Assembly (NCBI GenBank): GCA_963838385.1
Contig: CAWIRE010000003.1
Location: 248,001 to 312,000 of the forward strand
Length of the DNA: 64,000 bases
Source of the DNA: DAHUYF01 sp963838385
GTDB taxonomy: Bacteria; Pseudomonadota; Alphaproteobacteria; ATCC43930; CGMCC-115725
Direction: 5' to 3'
Shown: positions 53,478 to 62,235 of the stretch, one piece after another
Numbering within the stretch: the stretch's first letter is position 1
Layout of the letters: each line of letters starts with the position of its first letter
Notes under the pieces: model-generated
The model's database searches: none
What the model was told of the DNA's origin: nothing
The model's input: only the letters and a program-made list of their open reading frames with translations
Translations under genes and position numbers: made by a program

Positions 53478-54431
53478 TCACAGCCCGCGATTGCCCATGG
53501 CGAGGAATTTCTCGCGCCGCTGCTGCCTGAGGCTCGGCCCGTCCAGCGCCACCAGCGGGCGCAGCGCCGCGTCGATGGCCTCGCCGGCCGCTGCCACCGC
53601 CGGCTGGCGCTCGCGATGCGCGCCGCCCAGCGGCTCCGCGACGATGCCGTCGATCACGCCCAGCTTCAGCAGGTCCTGCGCCGTGAGCTTCAACGCCTCG
53701 GCCGCGTCCTGCGCGTTCTCCGCCGTGCGCCAGATGATCGAGGCGCAGGCTTCGGGCGAGATCACGGAATAGATCGCATGCTCCAGCATCAGCACGCGGT
53801 TGCCGGCGGCGAGCGCCAGCGCGCCGCCCGAGCCGCCCTCGCCGATGACGGTGGCGATCATCGGCACGGTGAGCTGCAGGCAGGCTTCGATCGCGCGCGC
53901 GATCGCCTCGGCCTGGCCGCGCGCCTCGGCATCGATGCCGGGATAGGCGCCGGGCGTGTCGATGAAGGTCAGCAGCGGCAGGCCGAAGCGCTCGGCGAGC
54001 GCCATCAGGCGGCGCGCCTTGCGATAGCCCTCGGGCTTGGCCATGCCGAAATTGTGCTTGAGCCGGGCCTCGGTATCCGCGCCCTTCTCATGCGCCAGCA
54101 CGACGACGCTATGGCCGCGGAAGCGGCCGATGCCGCCGATGATGGCGCGGTCCTCGCCGAAGCTGCGGTCGCCGGCGAGCGGGGTGAACTCGGTGATGAG
54201 CTCGCGGATGTAGTCGGAGCCGTGCGGCCGGTCGGGATGGCGGGCGAGCTGCACCTTCTGCCAGGGCGAGAGCTTGGCGTAGGTCTGGCGCAGCAGCCGG
54301 TCGACCTTGGCCTCGAGCCGCGTCACCTCGTCGGCGATGTTGATGTCGCCGCCGTTGGAAAGGTGCCGCAGCTCCTCGATCTTGCCCTCGAGCTCGGCGA
54401 GCGGCTTCTCGAAATCGAGGAAATGTCGCAT
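53478..54431 (-). CDS. accA: Acetyl-CoA carboxylase carboxyltransferase subunit alpha
   Basis: 317 residues. FLDFEKPLAELEGKIEELRH, KVQLARHPDRPHGSDYI, FIDTPGAYPGIDAEARGQAE, VIGEGGSGGALALA and SPEACASIIWRTAENAQDAA are diagnostic. With AccD it transfers CO2 from biotin to acetyl-CoA to form malonyl-CoA for fatty acid synthesis. It lies 21 bp after a lyase gene on the same strand. Confidence 0.97.
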   Translation of the reverse strand: MRHFLDFEKPLAELEGKIEELRHLSNGGDINIADEVTRLEAKVDRLLRQTYAKLSPWQKVQLARHPDRPHGSDYIRELITEFTPLAGDRSFGEDRAIIGGIGRFRGHSVVVLAHEKGADTEARLKHNFGMAKPEGYRKARRLMALAERFGLPLLTFIDTPGAYPGIDAEARGQAEAIARAIEACLQLTVPMIATVIGEGGSGGALALAAGNRVLMLEHAIYSVISPEACASIIWRTAENAQDAAEALKLTAQDLLKLGVIDGIVAEPLGGAHRERQPAVAAAGEAIDAALRPLVALDGPSLRQQRREKFLAMGNRGL

Positions 54432-54452
54432 CGCGCCCGGGGCCGGTCCTGG

Positions 54453-55430
54453 TCAGTTCGCGCCGATCGCCTCGGCCTTGCGCACCAGCACCTCGGCCTG
54501 GCGGATGGAGGCGATGTCGATGAGGCGGCCGTCGAGCGCCACCGCGCCCCGTCCCTCGCGCTTGGCCTGCTCCATCGCCGCGAGGATGCGCCGCGCGCGC
54601 TCGACCTCCTTGGGCGACGGCGTGAACATCTCGTTGGCGAGCGCCACCTGCGAGGGGTGGATCGCCCATTTGCCTTCGCAGCCGAGCGCCGCCGCGCGCC
54701 GCGCCGCGGCGCGGTAGCCATCGCCATCCGAGAAGTCGCCGAAGGGTCCGTCGATCGGGCGGATGCCGTTGGCGCGCGCCGCCACCACCATGCGGGCGAT
54801 GGCGTAGTGCCACATGTCGCCCCAATGGCTCTCGCGCCGGCCGGCCTCGTCCTTGTCGGTGAGGATGGCGTAGTCGGGGTTGGCGCCGCCGATGTTGGTG
54901 GTGCGGGCGCGCGTCGAGGCGGCGTAGTCGGCGACGCCGAAATGCAGGGATTCGATGCGCTTGGAGGCGCCGGCGATCTCGTTCACGTTCTGCATGCCGA
55001 GCGCGGTCTCGATGATCAGCTCGAAGCCGATGCGGTTCTTGAAGCCCTTGGCCGTCTCGATCTGCGTCACCAGCATGTCGAGGGCATAGACGTCGGCGGC
55101 GGTGCCGACCTTGGGGATCATGATGAGGGCGAGCTTGTCGCCCGCCTGCTCGACCACGTCGACGACGTCGCGATACATGTAATGCGTGTCGAGCCCGTTG
55201 ATGCGCACCGACAGCGTCTTGCCGTTCCAGTCGAGGCTGTTGAGCCCCTCGACGATGTTCTTGCGCGCCTTCTCCTTCTCGTCCGGCGCCACCGCATCCT
55301 CGAGATCGAGGAACACGATGTCCGCCGGTCCCTTCGCCGCCTTCTCGAAGAATTGCGGCTGGCTGCCGGGCACGGCGAGTTCGCTGCGGTTGAGGCGCGC
55401 GCGCGCGTTGTCGACGATGGTGAAGCTCAT
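54453..55430 (-). CDS. HpcH/HpaI-family lyase (malyl-CoA lyase-like)
   Basis: 325 residues starting MSFTIVDNARARLNRSELAV. The CitE-like core includes the Arg and Glu/Asp metal ligands in SVRINGLDTHYMYRDVVDVV, FELIIETALGMQNVNEIA and HFGVADYAASTRARTTNIGG, and KWAIHPSQVALANEMF. The longer N-terminus and the STRARTTNIGG region resemble L-malyl-CoA/beta-methylmalyl-CoA lyases (Mcl1) of Alphaproteobacteria, which cleave malyl-CoA to acetyl-CoA and glyoxylate. The precise reaction is not certain. It is probably cotranscribed with accA. Confidence 0.85.
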   Translation of the reverse strand: MSFTIVDNARARLNRSELAVPGSQPQFFEKAAKGPADIVFLDLEDAVAPDEKEKARKNIVEGLNSLDWNGKTLSVRINGLDTHYMYRDVVDVVEQAGDKLALIMIPKVGTAADVYALDMLVTQIETAKGFKNRIGFELIIETALGMQNVNEIAGASKRIESLHFGVADYAASTRARTTNIGGANPDYAILTDKDEAGRRESHWGDMWHYAIARMVVAARANGIRPIDGPFGDFSDGDGYRAAARRAAALGCEGKWAIHPSQVALANEMFTPSPKEVERARRILAAMEQAKREGRGAVALDGRLIDIASIRQAEVLVRKAEAIGAN

Positions 55431-55499
55431 GGGCCTAGCCTCGCGAGACGAAAGAGGCGGGATCAATAGGGGACGCGCGCGGATAGGTAAAGGGACGGC

Positions 55500-56459
55500 T
55501 CAGCGTCGCTTGCGTCGCGCCAGCGGGTGGTGCTCGCTCACCAGCCGCTGCAGCCGCTCGCCGGCCACATGGGTATAGATCTGCGTCGTGGCGATGTCGG
55601 CATGGCCCAGCATCTCCTGCACGCTGCGCAGATCGGCGCCATGATCGAGCAGATGCGTGGCGAAGGCATGGCGCAGCACATGCGGCGAGAGCCGCGCCGG
55701 GTCGATCCCGGCTTCGACCGCGACCTCCTTCAAGAGCTGGCCGCAGCGCCGCCGCGTCAGATGGCCGGCGGCGCTGCGCGAGGGAAAGAGAAAGCGCGAC
55801 TGGGCGCCGTCGCCGAGAAAGGCGCCGCGCTGCGCGAGATAGGCCGCGAGCGCGCCGCGCGCGCGCTCGCCCAGCGGCACCAGCCGCTCCTTGCCGCCCT
55901 TGCCGCTGAGCACGAGAAAGCGCCGCTCGCCGCGCGCCGCCGAGAGCGGCAGGCCGACCAGCTCCGAGACGCGCAGGCCGCCGCCATAGAGCAGCTCCAG
56001 CAGGCAGACGAGGCGCGCGCCCTCGGCGCCGTCCCGGGCGCCCGCCGCCGCGATCAGCGCCTCGGCCTCGGCCTCGCTCACCAGCTTGGGCAGCGGGCGG
56101 CCGAGGCGCGGCGTATCGAGCGCGGCGCTGGGGTCGTCGCAGCGCCGCCCGTCGGTGACCAGGAACTTGTAGAACTGGCGCAGCGCCGAGAGCCGTCGCG
56201 CCGCGCTGCGCGGCTGCAGCCGGTCGCGGGCGAGCTTGCCGAGGTAGCGCCTGAGATCCTCGGTCGCCGCCGCCTCCAGCCCGGTGGCGGCGAGAAACCG
56301 CGTGGCATCGGCAAGGTCGCTGCGATAGGCGGCGAGCGTCAGGCGCGCCGCGCCGCGCTCCGCGGCGAGCATCTCGAGAAAGGCCTCGACATGGTGCGAC
56401 AGCGCGGCGGGGGGTGCCGGCGCGCGGCCCGGCCGTCTGCGCCGGCCGGGCGCGGTCAT
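55500..56459 (-). CDS. Tyrosine recombinase XerC/XerD
   Basis: 319 residues. A SAM-like N-terminal core-binding domain (about 20-110) is followed by the catalytic domain with Arg in GGLRVSELVGLPL, Lys in SGKGGKERLVPL, His-x-x-Arg in SPHVLRHAFATHLLDHGADL, His in MLGHADIATTQIYTHV and the nucleophile Tyr in that segment. It resolves chromosome dimers at dif. XerD is favoured by the position near accA/aroK in relatives, but XerC cannot be excluded. Its start overlaps the upstream gene by ATGA. Confidence 0.9.
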   Translation of the reverse strand: MTAPGRRRRPGRAPAPPAALSHHVEAFLEMLAAERGAARLTLAAYRSDLADATRFLAATGLEAAATEDLRRYLGKLARDRLQPRSAARRLSALRQFYKFLVTDGRRCDDPSAALDTPRLGRPLPKLVSEAEAEALIAAAGARDGAEGARLVCLLELLYGGGLRVSELVGLPLSAARGERRFLVLSGKGGKERLVPLGERARGALAAYLAQRGAFLGDGAQSRFLFPSRSAAGHLTRRRCGQLLKEVAVEAGIDPARLSPHVLRHAFATHLLDHGADLRSVQEMLGHADIATTQIYTHVAGERLQRLVSEHHPLARRKRR

Positions 56460-58189
56460 ATCCCGGCGGCGAGCCCGGCCTCGACGGCCAGCGCGCGCGC
56501 GTCGTTCGCCAGCCCCACCGCCTTCAGCCCGGCCACGGCGCGGCTGAGGATGATCGGCTCGGCCGCCAGATGCTCGCCCTGGCGCGCCAGGATGAGCGTC
56601 GCCAGCACGGTCTCGCCGAGGCGCTTGCCCGCCGCCGCGTCCTGCTGGTCGAGCCAGAGCGCGGCGCTCGGCAGGCTCCCCGCGTGCTCGGGGCCGATCA
56701 GCGGCGCCCAATCGGCGGGGCTTACCGCTTGCCCCAGCGCCGCCGCCAGCGCCAGCAGCATCGCCGTCTGGCCGGGTTGCCGCTGCGCGCCGCCGGCGGC
56801 GGCCTCGTGCAGCGCGGTGTCGTCGCTGTTGGCGCTGGCCAGCCGCGCCAGCCCCAGCAGCAGCGGCGCCTGCGCCGGGTCGACCGACGGCAGCCAGGGC
56901 GCCGCGGCGTCGGCCCGCCCGGCGGCGAGCAGCGCCCGCACCGCCTCGGGCGCGAACGGCGCGAGCTCGTCGCCCGCCGGCAGATCCGTCAGGATCGGCG
57001 CCACCACGCGCGCCATGGCGACGAAATCGCCGCGCTTGCGGGCGTCCTCCAGCAGCGCCTTCAGCGCCGTCGCGCGCACGCCGGCGGCGGGATCGGTACG
57101 CGCTACCCGATAGAGCAGCGCGCGGTCGCGGGCGGTGGTCGTGGGCTTGCCCTGCTTGATCGCCTGGCCGATCTCCTCAGGCTTGAACTCCACCTGGCCG
57201 TAGAGATCGGCGAGCGCCGCCGGCGGCAGCGCGCCCAGCGACACCGCGCGCTCGGCGGCGGCGAGGCGCTGCAGCGGCGGCACCGCCGTGTTGCCGGCCC
57301 AGGCGCGCAAGGTGGCGGGATCGGCGACGGCCGCCGCCTCGGCCGGCAGCGGCTGCTTCGCCGCCGCCAGCAGCGTCACCAGGATCGGGTTGGGCTCCGG
57401 CAGCTTCTCGATCCGGTGCCCATGTCCGCCTTGCGCCGCGACGAGGGCGTCGAAGACCGGGTCGGGCGGCACCTTCTGCTCGCGCAGCAGGCTCAGCCCC
57501 AGCGCCGCCTTGGCCTGGTCGCCGGCCAGCGCCTGGCAGGCGATGAGCGCGCGGTCCCACCACACGCCTTGATACTGGGCGATGTCCTGGCGCACCCGGC
57601 GGCAGCCATCCTGCGCGTCGTTCTTGGCAAAGCTGAGCTGTACGCGCAGCCGGTCGAGATCGTCGGTATGCGTCGCCGCCGGCAGCTGATCGAGCACGGC
57701 GAGCGCGCCGTCGATGTCGCCCAGCGCAATCAGGCGGTCGACGCGCCGCGCCGCGAGGCTCGGCCCTTCCGGGGGATCCTGGCCGGCGGGGGCGATGGCG
57801 TTGCTGAGGAGAAGCCGGCGGGCCAGCGACTGCAGCGCCGGCGAGGTGGTGGGCTTCAGCTGCGCCAGCGCGGCGGCGACGAAGCTGCGCGGCGTGCCCT
57901 GCCACAACGTGTCGCCCAGCGCCTGCGTCTCGTCGGGGAGCGCGCCGATCCAGGCCGAATCGACCGGCGCCAGCGGCGTCGCGCTGATGGAGCCGTCGGT
58001 CTGCGCCGCCGGAGCCGGCGTTGGCGCCGACGGCGGCGGCGGCAGCGCCGGGCCGGTGCCCGGCGCCGGCGGCAGCAGCCGCACCGGCGGGCCGGCCTGC
58101 GCCAGCGCCATGGCCGGCAGCAGCAGTAGCAGCGCCGCGCTCAGCGCTCCGGCCAGGCGGCGGCGTGGCTCATTTCGGCAGCTTGGCAT
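56456..58189 (-). CDS. Exported helical-repeat protein of unknown function
   Basis: 577 residues with a signal peptide (LSAALLLLLPAMALAQA) then a Pro-rich segment and a long array of Ala/Leu-rich helical hairpins, for example DRLIALGDIDGALAVLDQL and ALLAAGRADAAAPWLPSVD, resembling degenerate TPR. No catalytic motif seen. The ATG at 58189 gives an Arg-bearing n-region and the signal peptide. Homologues occur next to xer and aroK in related bacteria, to my recollection. It may be a periplasmic scaffold. It overlaps the xer gene by ATGA. Confidence 0.75.
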   Translation of the reverse strand: MPSCRNEPRRRLAGALSAALLLLLPAMALAQAGPPVRLLPPAPGTGPALPPPPSAPTPAPAAQTDGSISATPLAPVDSAWIGALPDETQALGDTLWQGTPRSFVAAALAQLKPTTSPALQSLARRLLLSNAIAPAGQDPPEGPSLAARRVDRLIALGDIDGALAVLDQLPAATHTDDLDRLRVQLSFAKNDAQDGCRRVRQDIAQYQGVWWDRALIACQALAGDQAKAALGLSLLREQKVPPDPVFDALVAAQGGHGHRIEKLPEPNPILVTLLAAAKQPLPAEAAAVADPATLRAWAGNTAVPPLQRLAAAERAVSLGALPPAALADLYGQVEFKPEEIGQAIKQGKPTTTARDRALLYRVARTDPAAGVRATALKALLEDARKRGDFVAMARVVAPILTDLPAGDELAPFAPEAVRALLAAGRADAAAPWLPSVDPAQAPLLLGLARLASANSDDTALHEAAAGGAQRQPGQTAMLLALAAALGQAVSPADWAPLIGPEHAGSLPSAALWLDQQDAAAGKRLGETVLATLILARQGEHLAAEPIILSRAVAGLKAVGLANDARALAVEAGLAAGI

Positions 58190-58311
58190 CCGGGATAACG
58201 TGCTCGAACTCGGGCCGACGGCGCCGGCGGGTTCCAGAACATCAGCGCGCCGGCGACGCCGATCACGATGACAACCAGCGCGGCAGCGGCGATCAGGGCG
58301 AATTTGGCCAT
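58170..58311 (-). pseudogene. Small single-helix membrane protein with an apparent 1-nt frameshift
   Basis: From an ATG at 58311 (GGAAAAG upstream) the reading gives MAKFALIAAAALVVIVIG and a hydrophobic helix, then GALMFWNPPAPSA. In the present frame it would continue as Arg-rich sequence to a stop at 58141. If one C of the run at about 58213-58215 is removed, it ends as EFEHVIPDAKLPK with a stop at 58170, which looks like the conserved tail I recall from small membrane proteins beside aroK in related genomes. This comparison is from memory and unverified. Confidence 0.45.
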
Positions 58312-58467
58312 CTTTTCCGTAGGTTCCTGCGCGTTTTGCGCGGCGCGGCGTGAGCCGCCGCCCGGTTGACGTTGAAGCCACGCGATATGCTAGGGTGCGT
58401 TCATGGCTTATTTGCGACCAGTGTATCGGCGCCTTTCCGGCGTTTCAACGGCGCGGCCGGGCGCGGC

Positions 58468-59028
58468 ATGAGCGCGCCGCCGCCGCGCCGCACCGTCGCG
58501 CTGGTCGGGCTGATGGGCGTGGGCAAGACCAGCATCGGCCGCCGCCTGGGGCAGCGCCTGGGCCTGCCCTTCATCGACGCCGATGCCGAGATCGAGGCCG
58601 CGGCCGGCATGAGCATCGAGGAGATCTTCCAGCGCCATGGCGAGGCGGCCTTCCGCGACGGCGAGCGCCGCGTCATCGCCCGCCTGCTCGAGATGCCGGC
58701 GCATGTGCTCGCCACCGGCGGCGGCGCCTTCATGGATGCCGCCACCCGGGCGCTGCTGCGCGCGCGCGCCGTCACCGTCTGGCTGCGCGCCGATCTCGAG
58801 CTCATGCTGGCGCGGGTGTCGCGGCGCAGCCTCAACAACCGCCCCCTGCTCAAGGGCCGCGATCCCCGCGCCGTGCTCGAGGCGCTGATGGCGGAGCGCT
58901 ATCCCGTCTATGCCGAGGCCGACATCACCGTCGACAGCCTCGACGGGCCGGCGGAGGCGACGGTCGACCGTGTGCTGGAGGCGCTTTCCCGCCGCGGCGC
59001 CGAGGCGCAGCCCGAGGCGGCGCCGTGA
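58468..59028 (+). CDS. aroK: Shikimate kinase
   Basis: 186 residues with the P-loop LVGLMGVGKTSIGRRLG, substrate-binding FIDADAEIEAAAG and FRDGERRVIARLL, the GGG motif LATGGGAFM, and the lid Arg in RRSLNNRPLLKGRDP. It phosphorylates shikimate at the 3-hydroxyl in the aromatic amino-acid pathway. The start at 58468 is normal in length; its stop overlaps the GTG of aroB. Confidence 0.95.
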   Translation: MSAPPPRRTVALVGLMGVGKTSIGRRLGQRLGLPFIDADAEIEAAAGMSIEEIFQRHGEAAFRDGERRVIARLLEMPAHVLATGGGAFMDAATRALLRARAVTVWLRADLELMLARVSRRSLNNRPLLKGRDPRAVLEALMAERYPVYAEADITVDSLDGPAEATVDRVLEALSRRGAEAQPEAAP

Positions 59029-60176
59029 CCCAGCCCGAGCGGCTCACCGTCGCGCTCGGCGCGCGCAGCTACGACATCGTGCTCGGCCGCGGCCTCATCG
59101 ACCGCGCCGGCGCGCTGCTGGCGCCGGTGATCCGCCGCAAGCGTGCCGTCATCGTCACCGACGCCCATGTGGCGCCGCTCTATCTCGCGCGCTTCGCCGC
59201 GGCGCTCGCCGCCGCCGGCATCGAACATGACGCGATCACCCTTCCTCCCGGCGAGGCGACCAAGGATTTCGCGCATTTCGCCGGGCTCTGCGAGGACGTT
59301 CTGGCGCTCGGCATCGAGCGTGCGACGCCGGTCGTGGCGCTGGGCGGCGGCGTCATCGGCGACCTCGCCGGCTTCGCCGCGGCGAGCCTGCTGCGCGGCC
59401 TCGATCTCGTCCAGGTGCCGACCACGCTGCTGGCCCAGGTCGACAGCTCCGTCGGCGGCAAGACCGCGATCGACACCCGCCACGGCAAGAACCTCGTCGG
59501 CGCCTTTCACCAGCCGGTCCTGGTGCTCGCCGACATCGACGTGCTTGCCACCCTGCCGCGGCGCGAGCTGGTCTCGGGCTACGCCGAGGTGGTGAAGTAC
59601 GGCCTCATCCGCGATGCCGGTTTCTTCGCCTGGCTCGAGGCCGAGGGCGCGGCGCTCATCGCCGGCGATGCCGCCGCCCGCCAGCGCGCGGTGCGCCAGA
59701 GCTGCGCCGCCAAGGCCGCCGTCGTCGCCGCCGACGAGCGCGAGAGCGGCGAGCGCGCGCTGCTCAATTTCGGCCATACCTTCGGCCATGCGCTCGAAGC
59801 CGCCACCGGCTTCGGCGACACGCTGCTGCACGGCGAGGCGGTGGCGCTCGGCATGCAGCTCGCCTTCGACCTCTCCGTGCGCCTGGGCTTCTGCCCGCCG
59901 GCGGCGGCGGCACGCGTCCGCCGCCATCTCGCCGCGGTCGGCCTTCCCACCTCGCCCGCGGCGCTCGCCGGCGGCAAGCTCGGCGCCGAGCTGCTGCTGG
60001 CGCATATGCGCAAGGACAAGAAGGTGAGGGACGGCCGGGTCACGCTGATCCTCGCCCGCGACATCGGCGAGGCCTTCGTCTGCGGCGATGTCGTGCCCGC
60101 GACGCTCGCCGGCTTTCTCGCCGAGGCGGTCGAGCCGGGGCGGAATTCGCTCGCCAGCGCGCCGGCGGTCTCCTAA
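59025..60176 (+). CDS. aroB: 3-dehydroquinate synthase
   Basis: 383 residues from a GTG start in a GTGA overlap with aroK. Diagnostic segments are VVALGGGVIGDLAGFAAAS, VPTTLLAQVDSSVGGKTAID, KNLVGAFHQPVLVLAD, LLNFGHTFGHALEAATGFG (metal His) and LLHGEAVALGM. It converts DAHP to 3-dehydroquinate with NAD and zinc or cobalt. The aroK-aroB pair is the standard shikimate operon. Confidence 0.97.
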   Translation: MTQPERLTVALGARSYDIVLGRGLIDRAGALLAPVIRRKRAVIVTDAHVAPLYLARFAAALAAAGIEHDAITLPPGEATKDFAHFAGLCEDVLALGIERATPVVALGGGVIGDLAGFAAASLLRGLDLVQVPTTLLAQVDSSVGGKTAIDTRHGKNLVGAFHQPVLVLADIDVLATLPRRELVSGYAEVVKYGLIRDAGFFAWLEAEGAALIAGDAAARQRAVRQSCAAKAAVVAADERESGERALLNFGHTFGHALEAATGFGDTLLHGEAVALGMQLAFDLSVRLGFCPPAAAARVRRHLAAVGLPTSPAALAGGKLGAELLLAHMRKDKKVRDGRVTLILARDIGEAFVCGDVVPATLAGFLAEAVEPGRNSLASAPAVS

Positions 60177-60212
60177 ATACCCATTCCCGGTCGAACCACG
60201 CACAGCCACGCC

Positions 60213-60788
60213 ATGCCGCTCTCCGCATCCGCTCCGCGCGAGCCCATTCACACCCGTACCATCGACTGCCGCGGCTTCCGTCGCGAGGACGGACTCTGGG
60301 ACATCGAGGGCCATCTCACCGACACCAAGACCTATGCCTTCGACAACCAGTTCCGCGGCGAGCTGCCGGCGGGTGCGCCGGTGCACGACATGTGGCTGCG
60401 CATCACCGTCGACGACCGGCTGGTGATTCACGCCGTCGAGGCGGTGACCGAGGCGAGCCCTTATCCCGTCTGTCCCGCCATCACGCCCAATTTCCAGCGC
60501 CTCAAGGGCCTGCGGATCTATCCCGGCTTCCAGAAGCAGGTGCGCGATCTCCTCGGCGGCACGCAGGGCTGCACCCATCTCGTCGACCTGCTGGGCCCGC
60601 TGGCGACCACCGCCTATCAGACGGTCTTTCCCTATCGCGCCCAGCAGCATGAGCAGCGCCTGGCGCGCGAAGGCCGGCTGCCCGAGCGCCCGACCTGCAA
60701 GCCGAAGCTGGTCGACAGCTGCCACGCCTTCGCCAGCGACGGCGAGGTGGTGCGGCGCTACTGGCCGGAGTTCTATAGCGGGAAGTGA
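60213..60788 (+). CDS. DUF2889 family protein
   Basis: 191 residues. IHTRTIDCRGFRREDGLWDI, YAFDNQFRGELPAGAPVHDM, CPAITPNFQRLKGLRIYPGF and GCTHLVDLLGPLATTAYQTV match DUF2889. It has conserved Cys and His that might bind metal. Its function is not established. It follows aroB after 36 bp and may be cotranscribed; its 3' end overlaps the convergent RHH gene by 16 bp. Confidence 0.9.
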   Translation: MPLSASAPREPIHTRTIDCRGFRREDGLWDIEGHLTDTKTYAFDNQFRGELPAGAPVHDMWLRITVDDRLVIHAVEAVTEASPYPVCPAITPNFQRLKGLRIYPGFQKQVRDLLGGTQGCTHLVDLLGPLATTAYQTVFPYRAQQHEQRLAREGRLPERPTCKPKLVDSCHAFASDGEVVRRYWPEFYSGK

Positions 60789-61114
60789 CGCTGCGGCACG
60801 CCGTGCCCGGCGAGGCGATGGCCCTCATCGGTGGCGGCGGCGCAGAAATAGCGCAGCAGGTAGACGCGGATCGCCGCGGTCAGGCTCGATTCCGACCGCT
60901 GGCGGTCGATCTCCGTGACGAGTTCGTTGAGCGTCTTGCCCTCGCGGCGGCAGAGCTGCTGCAGCGCGTCCCACATCGCCGGCTCGAGCCGCATGCTGGT
61001 GCGGCGGCCCGCGACGGTGACATTGCGGTTGATCAGCGTCGAGGCCGACCGGGAAAGTTCGACGGCCGCGGCGTGGCTGGGAGGGGAGGAGGGGTGTGCA
61101 CTTTCACGTCGCAT
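60773..61114 (-). CDS. Ribbon-helix-helix domain protein
   Basis: 113 residues in the longest reading. The RHH region is STLINRNVTVAGRRTSMRLE, followed by PAMWDALQQLCRREGKTLNE and LVTEIDRQRSESSLTAAIRV, which match the RHH_4 family of small DNA-binding proteins. The first 25 residues are low complexity and the true start may be internal. The C-terminal LLRYFCAAATDEGHRLAGHG is also common in this family. Probably a transcriptional regulator of unknown target. Confidence 0.75.
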   Translation of the reverse strand: MRRESAHPSSPPSHAAAVELSRSASTLINRNVTVAGRRTSMRLEPAMWDALQQLCRREGKTLNELVTEIDRQRSESSLTAAIRVYLLRYFCAAATDEGHRLAGHGVPQRHFPL

Positions 61115-61229
61115 GCACGCACTTTATGCTGATTTTGCGACGTTTGCAATCAATTCGAGTAATATTAATAATTCGGCAACCCGCGGTTGCCGCTGCTCCG
61201 GAGGCGCTCCGAGCCGGCCCGGCAGGCGA

Positions 61230-61509
61230 TCAATTTTTCTTGTCTTCTTCGGGGGTTAGGGTGGTCAGGCCGAGGGCATGGACCGGTCCGGCCAACTCTT
61301 CGGCGAGTAGGGCATAGACCCGCCGCTGGCGTGCGAGCCGGCTTTCGCCGGCGAAAGCGGCGGTGACGATCTCCACGTGAAAGTGGGTTTCTCCCTCCGG
61401 ACGGGCACCGGCATGGCCGGCATGCCGGTGCGAACTCGTCGCGGATGTCGAGCCGGACCGGCTGCAGCGCCGAGCTCAGCTTGTCTCGGATGCGTTGGGC
61501 GACGCTCAT
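61230..61509 (-). pseudogene. bolA: bolA, disrupted by one extra base
   Basis: The frame from 61509 reads MSVAQRIRDKLSSALQPVRL then DIRDE, after which it leaves the family. The continuation SHRHAGHAGARPEGETHFHV, then EIVTAAFAGESRLARQRRVY and ALLAEELAGPVHALGLTTL, lies in another frame and is unmistakable BolA, including the conserved DESHxHxGH motif. Two A at 61433-61434 stand where one is expected. Removing one gives a 92-residue BolA. BolA works with monothiol glutaredoxins in Fe-S and iron metabolism. It is divergent from the J-domain gene, as expected for this neighbourhood. Confidence 0.88.
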
Positions 61510-61608
61510 GGGCGAGAGCGTGGAAGGCGCCGTCCGGCCTGTCAAGCGCGGGCGCGACACAGCGCTCCGGCGCTTGTCTTGGCTTGGCCCACCCCCCATA
61601 CTTAACCA

Positions 61609-62178
61609 ATGTCACGCCCCAGCATAGAAGCGAGTGCCGGCGAGACTGCGACGGCAGCGGCAACTCGGCTGTGCGACCATCCCGGTTGCGCGGCGGCGGG
61701 CGACTATCGGGCGCCGCGAGCGCGCGATCGGCTGCGCCAATTCTACTGGTTCTGTCTCGACCATGTGCGCGCCTACAACGCCCAGTGGAACTATTATGCC
61801 GGCATGAGCTCCGCCGAGATCGAGGCGGAGATCCGCAACGACACCGTCTGGCAGCGCCCGACCTGGCCGCTGGGCAGCCGCGTCGGCCTCAACTTCGATC
61901 CGCGGGTGCGCGATTTCGGCATGTTCGGGCTCGAGGACGAGGAAGAGCGGGTGGCCGCAGCGGCCAAGCGCCGGCCGCTCTCCGAGCAGGAGCAGGCGCT
62001 GCTCGTCTTCGACCTGGCGCCGCCTTTCACCTTCGCCGGCCTCAAATCGCGCTATAAGGAGCTGGTCAAGCTGCATCATCCCGACGCCCATGGCGGCGAC
62101 AAGGCGGCGGAGGAGCGGCTCAAGGTGATCATTCGCGCCTATACCACGCTCAAGAGCAGCTACTTCCCCTCCGGCTGA
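61609..62178 (+). CDS. J-domain (DnaJ-like) protein
   Basis: 189 residues. The N-terminal part (LCDHPGCAAAGDYRAPRARD, then FYWFCLDHVRAYNAQWNYY) is conserved in Alphaproteobacteria, with Cys and His that may bind zinc. The C-terminal J domain (about 135-187) has the essential HPD in YKELVKLHHPDAHGGDKAAE. It should stimulate an Hsp70. It lies between bolA and cobS, a known arrangement. Confidence 0.9.
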   Translation: MSRPSIEASAGETATAAATRLCDHPGCAAAGDYRAPRARDRLRQFYWFCLDHVRAYNAQWNYYAGMSSAEIEAEIRNDTVWQRPTWPLGSRVGLNFDPRVRDFGMFGLEDEEERVAAAAKRRPLSEQEQALLVFDLAPPFTFAGLKSRYKELVKLHHPDAHGGDKAAEERLKVIIRAYTTLKSSYFPSG

Positions 62179-62235
62179 TCCCCGGCGGCCTTCCGGAAAC
62201 CCCCACCCTCCCTTCCACAAGCGACCGATATTCCA

